NCBI GenBank assembly: GCA_018268875.1
Contig: JAFDVT010000427.1
Span: 1 to 6,287, forward strand
DNA from: Acidobacteriota bacterium
GTDB lineage: Bacteria > Acidobacteriota > Terriglobia > Bryobacterales > Bryobacteraceae
Length of the DNA stretch: 6,287 bases
Direction of reading: 5' to 3'
A program made the translations under genes and the position numbers. Positions 6,242-6,287 of the stretch are shown one piece after another. Position 1 is the stretch's first letter, and each line of letters begins with the position of its first letter. Under the pieces are notes generated by a model. The model did no database searches. It worked only from the letters and a program-made list of their open reading frames with translations, and had not been told where the DNA came from.

Positions 6242-6277
6242 AAGTCCAAGCGCGAACCGTTCGCCAAGCGCGAAGTA
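6242..6277 (+). repeat. Partial copy of a GMC gene segment at the window's right edge
   Basis: This 36-nt stretch matches 4699-4733 at 34 positions, with one substitution and one inserted base. It begins 10 nt after the PEP-CTERM stop. In the matching frame it reads Lys-Ser-Lys-Arg-Glu-Pro-Phe-Ala-Lys and then diverges because of the inserted base. That frame has no start codon between the TAA at 6230 and the window end. It may be a gene fragment, a dispersed repeat or an assembly artefact; the window ends before this can be judged. Confidence 0.65.
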
Positions 6278-6287
6278 TTCGAAGATC

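Overview
All convincing genes in this GC-rich window lie on the + strand. The mix points to a soil-type Acidobacteriota, perhaps close to Solibacter/Bryobacter. It combines a twin-arginine-exported gluconate-dehydrogenase-like small subunit paired with a GMC oxidoreductase, a PEP-CTERM surface protein, a PIG-L deacetylase and a cellulose-synthase-like GT2. The taxonomic placement is inferred from gene content, not from a marker gene.

Layout: (1) 1-647, the 3' part of a PIG-L/LmbE-type deacetylase, cut by the left window edge. (2) 659-1630 (or from TTG 650), a secreted protein of unknown function with beta-propeller-like repeats. (3) 1660-3294, a membrane-embedded processive GT2 glycosyltransferase. 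(4) 3331-3933, a Tat-signal small subunit of the gluconate 2-dehydrogenase subunit 3 family, followed 18 nt later by (5) 3952-5520, its GMC-type FAD oxidoreductase partner. (6) A terminator-like hairpin lies in the 97-nt gap at 5521-5617. (7) 5618-6232, a PEP-CTERM protein. The last 55 nt hold no complete gene but contain a near-copy of a 35-nt piece of the GMC gene.

Genes 4 and 5 form a clear functional unit: a soluble flavin dehydrogenase without its own signal peptide, probably carried across the membrane by the Tat signal of its small partner. The electron-accepting cytochrome c found in characterised relatives is not in the window. The GT2 enzyme and the PEP-CTERM protein both suggest envelope or exopolysaccharide biology, but no exosortase or polysaccharide export gene is visible, so a joint role is speculation.

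I see no clearly new multi-gene system. The points most worth a second look are the GMC enzyme's apparent lack of the cysteine-rich segment usual in this subfamily, the short GMC-derived repeat at the right edge, a hairpin that buries the start codon of the small subunit, and a polyglutamine tract at that protein's mature N-terminus.
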